A stretch of 64,000 nucleotides of DNA, from positions 62,001 through 126,000 of the forward strand of contig CAYGVT010000131.1 of assembly GCA_964353355.1 (NCBI GenBank), read 5' to 3'. Under the pieces are notes generated by a model. The model was not told the DNA's origin. It saw only the letters and a list, made by a program, of their open reading frames with translations, and ran no database searches. The stretch is from CAYGVT01 sp964353355 (GTDB lineage Archaea; Thermoplasmatota; DTKX01; GCA-020343715). This document shows positions 61,432 through 64,000 of this stretch, piece by piece. Numbering within the stretch: position 1 is the stretch's first letter; each line of letters starts with the position of its first letter. The translations under genes were made by a program, and so were the position numbers.

Positions 61432-61456
61432 TGCCGTGATGGTCATCACGGCCCAT

Positions 61457-61975
61457 CTAGCCCAGGAGGCCCGCGTGGGCCTTCCAGCCGCGCTCGACCC
61501 AGGCCGCGGTCTCCCTGTCGACGACGAGCACGTGCTCCTCGTCGAGCGCAGGCCGCAACGCTATCTCAACGGGCTCGGACCCTCTTGCGGGCACCCTCAC
61601 CCTGGGCACCTCCCCCCACGGGACCTCCAGGTAGTACCTGCCACGGCCCTGGATGACCGCGAAGAGCTCCATGCCCCTCGCCCACGATTCCTCGCCAGGC
61701 AGGTGGAGCACCCGCCTCGCGCGGCCGAGCGACGGGTCGACGAGCACGAGCATGCGCCTGTCGGTGAGCACGACGAGCACATCGCCCTGGCCGTGGTGGA
61801 GGAGCGGCTCGCCCCTGGCCTTCCGCCCGCGGTAGAGGGCGAGCGCCTCCGCAGCCCGCTCTCCCACCTGCACCTCGCCGTCGGCGAGGATGGGGTGGCC
61901 CAGCTTGTCGTAGAGGACCGCGAGGCCGTCCAGGTCGCCGAGGCGCATCGTTGCGCGAACGGCGCGCGGGGCCAT
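61457..61975 (-). CDS. PH-like domain protein
   Basis: 172 residues, no membrane helix. The middle, EPLLHHGQGDVLVVLTDRRMLVLVDPSLGR, has the pattern of bacterial/archaeal PH-like (bPH, GRAM-type) domains: an effective-charge helix, then a basic-turn strand pair. The C-terminal half has further strands and a helix (ETAAWVERGWKA). Function unknown. The ATG at 61975 is 23 nt from the shared TATA box at 61994-62001; ATG 61948 is an alternative. Divergent from pyrC. Confidence 0.55.
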   Translation of the reverse strand: MAPRAVRATMRLGDLDGLAVLYDKLGHPILADGEVQVGERAAEALALYRGRKARGEPLLHHGQGDVLVVLTDRRMLVLVDPSLGRARRVLHLPGEESWARGMELFAVIQGRGRYYLEVPWGEVPRVRVPARGSEPVEIALRPALDEEHVLVVDRETAAWVERGWKAHAGLLG

Positions 61976-61991
61976 CGACCTTGCGCCCCCA

Positions 61992-62003
61992 GGTTTTATT
62001 ACC
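61992..62003. promoter_or_regulatory. Single TATA box serving two divergent genes
   Basis: GGTTTTATTACC is the only AT-rich segment in the 59-bp gap. Read right it predicts a start near 62024 for pyrC; read left it predicts 61972-61975 for the PH-like gene. It reads as a TATA element on both strands. Confidence 0.5.
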
Positions 62004-62034
62004 GCGCCAATCCCATCACCGTGCGGGTGGGCCC

Positions 62035-63351
62035 ATGGACGGCAGCATCGAGCTCGTCATCGAAGGGAGGTTGCTCACCCCCAAGGGCCTGGTGGACGGC
62101 TGCGTGGGCATCTCGCGCGGCCGCATCGTCGCGGTCAAGAAGCTGCTCGAGGGGGAAGTCCACCGGGAGCTTCCTGGGTGCATCATCGTCCCCGCGGCCG
62201 TGGACATGCACGTGCACTTCCGCGACCCCGGGCTCACGCACAAGGGGGACTTCACGACCGAGAGCCGTGCGGCCGCGTTCGGCGGCGTGACCGCGGTCGC
62301 GGACATGCCCAACACCAGGCCCCCCGTCCTGTCAGGGACCGCCCTGTCCGAGAAGCTCGAGGCCGTCAAGGGCAGGAGCTTCGTCGACTACGCCCTCTAC
62401 ATGGGCATGCGCGAGGGCTCGGACGTCGCCCGCCTGGGCCGCGCGACGGGCCTCTTCAAGCTCTACACGGCCTCCACGACGGGGGACATGCTCGTGAGCG
62501 ACCCGCACGCCTGGACGAACCTGCTCGCGGGGGTCGCGGAGCTCGGCGGCCGCGTCGTCGTCCACGCGGAGGACCAGGGCACGATCGAGCGCGTCGTCGC
62601 CACGGGGGAGGGCCTCCACATGCACGACTCGTCGCGCCCCGCCAAGGGCGAGGCCGCGGCCGTCGCGAGGGCGTGCCTCGCCGCGAGGACGACGGGCCAC
62701 GTGGGCCGCGTGCACATCGCGCACATCAGCTGCAGGCAGGCCCTCGAGGCGCTCGCGACCAGCGGCTGCTCCGCCGAGGTGGCGCCGCACCACCTGCTGC
62801 TCGACCGCCGCATGGAGGACCTGGGCGCGCTCGCGAAGGTCAACCCGCCCGTGAGGACTGACTTGGACAAGGCGGCCCTGTGGATGGCCCTCGCGACCGG
62901 TGACATCCCCGTCCTGGCATCCGACCACGCACCGCACACGCGCGAGGAGAAGTCCTGGCCCTTCGCCGACGCTCCCTCGGGCGTGCCCGGGGTGGAGACC
63001 ATGGTCCCGATGGCGATGGCCTACGTGAAGACGGGGCTCATCACGCTCGAGCGGCTGGTGGACGCGTGCGCGACCCGGCCCGCCGCCTTCCTCGGCCTCG
63101 GGAGAAGGGCCATCGAGGTCGGGGCCACGGGCCACATCGCGGCCTACGACATGTACGACCGGGTCGACGTGTCGGCGGAGAATCTCCACCAAAAGTGCGG
63201 CTGGACGCCCTACGAGGGCCAGAGCGCCATCTTCCCGAGGCTCGTTGTCGGCCCTGGCGGCATCCTGGTCGAGGACGGCGAGCTCCAGCAGAGCGCCCCC
63301 CACGGGAGGTACGTGGGCCTCGACCTCGATGCGCTCGGCAAGCTCGGCTAG
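62035..63351 (+). CDS. pyrC: Dihydroorotase
   Basis: 438 residues, class I dihydroorotase/amidohydrolase. Metal ligands: DMHVHFRDPG near 60, LFKLYTASTTGD with the likely carbamylated lysine near 143, VVVHAED near 180, VHIAHISC near 230 and ASDHAPHTREEK with the catalytic Asp near 303. It closes carbamoyl-aspartate to dihydroorotate in pyrimidine synthesis. GGGTGG lies just before ATG 62035. Its stop overlaps the convergent valS tail by 3-4 nt. Confidence 0.92.
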   Translation: MDGSIELVIEGRLLTPKGLVDGCVGISRGRIVAVKKLLEGEVHRELPGCIIVPAAVDMHVHFRDPGLTHKGDFTTESRAAAFGGVTAVADMPNTRPPVLSGTALSEKLEAVKGRSFVDYALYMGMREGSDVARLGRATGLFKLYTASTTGDMLVSDPHAWTNLLAGVAELGGRVVVHAEDQGTIERVVATGEGLHMHDSSRPAKGEAAAVARACLAARTTGHVGRVHIAHISCRQALEALATSGCSAEVAPHHLLLDRRMEDLGALAKVNPPVRTDLDKAALWMALATGDIPVLASDHAPHTREEKSWPFADAPSGVPGVETMVPMAMAYVKTGLITLERLVDACATRPAAFLGLGRRAIEVGATGHIAAYDMYDRVDVSAENLHQKCGWTPYEGQSAIFPRLVVGPGGILVEDGELQQSAPHGRYVGLDLDALGKLG

Positions 63352-64000
63352 GGAGCCGCGACCTTCCTCTCGATGACGACGATGGCCCCCGCGGCGCTAA
63401 GCACGCTGACGGACCTGCCGTGCGATGTCCAGCCCGACTCGACCGTGACGTGCTCGGGGGTGAGCTTCACCCGCTTCCCGTCCTTGAGCTCGAGCTCCCA
63501 CGCGCCCGCCTTGAGCGCCTCGGCGGCCTTGGCCACGTCCGCGGCGGCCATGGACGCCACCACGTCCTTGGCCCCGGCCCTGAACTGGGGGCCTATCTTG
63601 GCGTGGACGGGCTTGAGCGCGCGCGCCTCCTCGTGGAGCGTCTCGTCCGAGGCGGCGAACGCGAGCTGCTCGGCGCCGATGGCGGCCTTGAGGTCCCGCG
63701 CGGCAGCGTCCGCGCCCTCCATCGCCGTCAGGACCTGCACTGATGCGAGCTTGGCGTTGAGCGCCATGCCCGATTCCGACTTCCAGTGCCGGACGGCGGA
63801 CGCGACGTCCTTGGCGAACTCGCCGACTGCGGCCATGCGCGCGTCCACCCGCTCCGGGTCGCGGAATTGGCTCACGTGGACGCTCCTCGCCCCGTCGCCC
63901 TCCTGGTAGAACGCCTGGTAGACCTCCTCTGTCACCATCGGCAGGACGGGCGCGAGCAGCTTGGTGGTCGTGAGGCCGACCTCCTTGAGCGTCTGGTAGA
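63348..64000 (-). CDS. valS: Valyl-tRNA synthetase, C-terminal part (runs off the window)
   Basis: The frame is open to the right edge and gives about 216 residues. TTTKLLAPVLPMVTEEVYQAFYQ is the end of the class I anticodon-binding domain (the usual TEE-x-W/Y region) and the rest is a C-terminal domain with DVASAVRHWKSESGMALNAKL and LKPVHAKIGPQFR, the same design as the IleRS tail here (DIKNRQPL, KPNMGRIGPRFKG). ValRS is favoured over LeuRS because of this C-terminal layout. The catalytic core is outside the window. Confidence 0.75.
   Translation of the reverse strand, partial: YQTLKEVGLTTTKLLAPVLPMVTEEVYQAFYQEGDGARSVHVSQFRDPERVDARMAAVGEFAKDVASAVRHWKSESGMALNAKLASVQVLTAMEGADAAARDLKAAIGAEQLAFAASDETLHEEARALKPVHAKIGPQFRAGAKDVVASMAAADVAKAAEALKAGAWELELKDGKRVKLTPEHVTVESGWTSHGRSVSVLSAAGAIVVIERKVAAP

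Overview
The window is a GC-rich (by eye high-60s percent) archaeal chromosome segment. Archaeal origin is shown by a complete A-type ATP synthase operon, a complete archaellum (arl) operon, an Orc1/Cdc6 replication initiator, Alba chromatin protein, archaeal IleRS and ValRS, a translin-family protein, a DUF531-like protein and many TATA-box promoters lying about 23-30 nt before start codons, several of them apparently leaderless. Gene content fits a euryarchaeal or Thermoplasmatota-like lineage. A methanogenesis-marker-11-like protein is present, but no methanogenesis enzyme is in the window, so lifestyle and exact lineage cannot be fixed from here.

Layout. 1-6.4 kb: end of an unknown gene, translin-like protein, membrane protein, membrane-anchored cyclophilin, a small zinc-finger protein, then a GlcD-type flavoprotein with a two-CCG-domain iron-sulfur partner. 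6.5-15.4 kb: A-type ATP synthase genes H-I-K-E-C-F-A-B-D plus an overlooked 59-residue membrane protein. 15.5-22.7 kb: two giant secreted beta-propeller paralogs in tandem; between them lies a relic of the 3' end of the DUF531-like gene that follows the second copy, which records the tandem duplication. 22.7-23.7 kb: the largest stretch without a convincing gene. It holds a strongly AT-rich island followed by three imperfect ~110-bp repeats, each able to form two hairpins, with a compensatory C-G to U-A change in one stem. 23.7-26.3 kb: ATP-NAD kinase-like protein and glycine C-acetyltransferase. 26.6-33.6 kb: arlB, a fused arlC/D/E, then arlF, G, H, I, J.

33.7-39.2 kb (minus strand): two membrane proteins sharing one extracytoplasmic domain, the marker-11-like protein, a metallo-beta-lactamase-fold hydrolase and a SHOCT-domain gene split by a frameshift. 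39.3-43.5 kb: a KhtT-like regulator followed by two tandem CPA2 (KhtU/Kef-like) cation/proton antiporters. 43.5-45.6 kb: zinc-ribbon protein, 2[4Fe-4S] ferredoxin, stand-alone RAM domain, Alba and an AMMECR1 protein. 45.6-50.8 kb: M20 peptidase and ThiL (one operon), an unrecognised protein, carbamate kinase and a PrsW-type membrane protease. 50.9-55 kb: a 1372-residue surface protein with five repeats, a fibronectin-III-like domain and a C-terminal anchor. 55.1-64 kb: IleRS, a class I/II aminotransferase, an anchored small protein, Orc1/Cdc6, a PH-like protein, dihydroorotase and the 3' end of valS.

The window is mostly core metabolism, energy conversion, motility and envelope genes. No tRNA, rRNA, CRISPR array, transposase or phage gene was recognised. 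The most unusual part is the AT-rich island plus twin-hairpin repeat array at 22.8-23.7 kb.
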